From positions 1 to 43,319 of the forward strand of contig NZ_NOJY02000025.1 of the NCBI RefSeq assembly GCF_002250835.2: 43,319 nt of DNA, read 5' to 3'. The notes below the pieces were generated by a model that had not been told where the DNA came from, searched no databases, and saw nothing but the letters and a program-made list of their open reading frames with translations. The position numbers and the translations under genes were made by a program. Origin of the DNA: Romboutsia weinsteinii. GTDB taxonomy: Bacteria > Bacillota > Clostridia > Peptostreptococcales > Peptostreptococcaceae. This document shows positions 43,238 through 43,319 of the stretch, piece after piece; position 1 is the first letter of the stretch, and each line of letters starts with the position of its first letter.

Positions 43238-43319
43238 ATGTCAATATTAGTTTGTGGTGGAGCTGGATATATAGGGAGTCATGCTGTACATCAACTTATA
43301 CAAAAGGGTGAGGATGTAG
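43238..43319 (+). CDS. galE: UDP-glucose 4-epimerase, 5' end only
   Basis: The window ends after 27 codons of galE. MSILVCGGAGYIGSH carries the NAD-binding GGAGYIGSH motif (residues 7-15) of short-chain-dehydrogenase-type epimerases. ATG with TTTGGAGG eight bases upstream. It is the third gene of the gal operon and converts UDP-galactose to UDP-glucose. The rest lies beyond the contig end. Confidence 0.9.
   Translation, partial: MSILVCGGAGYIGSHAVHQLIQKGEDV

Overview
The window looks like a chromosomal contig end from a low-GC, anaerobic, spore-former-type Firmicute of class Clostridia. Family Peptostreptococcaceae is my best guess from gene content and codon use, but I cannot prove it without a search. 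Support comes from strong AT bias, purine-rich GGAGG/GGGGGA ribosome binding sites, dense strong intrinsic terminators, Gram-positive lipoproteins, a LytS-type kinase and a TrhP/U32 peptidase. The first 19 bases are the Tn5/Nextera mosaic end, so they are library adapter and not genome. No rRNA, tRNA, CRISPR array, insertion sequence or prophage was seen.

Layout. (1) 70-6,320: small and envelope-related genes. These are a DUF1450 Cys protein, two divergent zinc-ribbon membrane proteins, a 2H phosphoesterase, an operon of PspA plus an eight-Cys protein plus a Ser/Lys/Pro-repeat membrane protein, a TM-nitroreductase and a 36-residue membrane peptide. (2) 6,500-17,100: an ion-transport block. 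It holds an NhaP-type antiporter, a CopA copper ATPase behind a CsoR-like operator, a decayed CPBP protease, a BMP nucleoside-binding lipoprotein behind a leader with its own terminator, a PMCA-like Ca2+ ATPase, and nhaA broken by one extra base. (3) 17,200-21,400: signalling. A LytS-like kinase overlaps a receiver-only regulator, and an OmpR/PhoB-type regulator overlaps its kinase. Two intergenic regions here look like C-rich small RNAs. (4) 21,400-27,600: a split ArsP-type permease pair, several small proteins, a relic of a Ca2+/H+ antiporter, a secreted protein with a lost lipobox Cys, a HAD phosphatase, a MATE exporter and a GNAT acetyltransferase. (5) 27,700-33,500: an RND exporter with a long coiled-coil insertion, co-transcribed with a TetR regulator behind a TetR-like dyad, then a U32 (TrhP-like) protein. 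(6) 33,600-43,319: carbohydrate use. A Gfo/Idh/MocA oxidoreductase, a CUT1 ABC importer without its ATPase, an AraC regulator, a dapL-like aminotransferase, and a gal operon (mutarotase-like protein, galK, start of galE).

The most interesting signal is at about 21,208-21,390, directly after the OmpR-family kinase gene. A predicted RNA of about 125 nt has two perfect hairpins whose loops carry CUCCCUC, UCCUCCU and CUCCC, sequences complementary to Shine-Dalgarno sites. Its promoter carries TTCATA-type direct repeats at 11-bp spacing. Similar repeats, at the same 20-bp offset from the -10 box, precede the two-component operon itself. This suggests a self-regulated two-component system that drives an anti-Shine-Dalgarno small RNA, in the style of Listeria LisRK/LhrC. 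It is an inference from sequence alone.

Mutational decay is visible in nhaA, the CPBP gene, the cax relic and the lipobox mutant. Most intact transport systems sit beside these relics.
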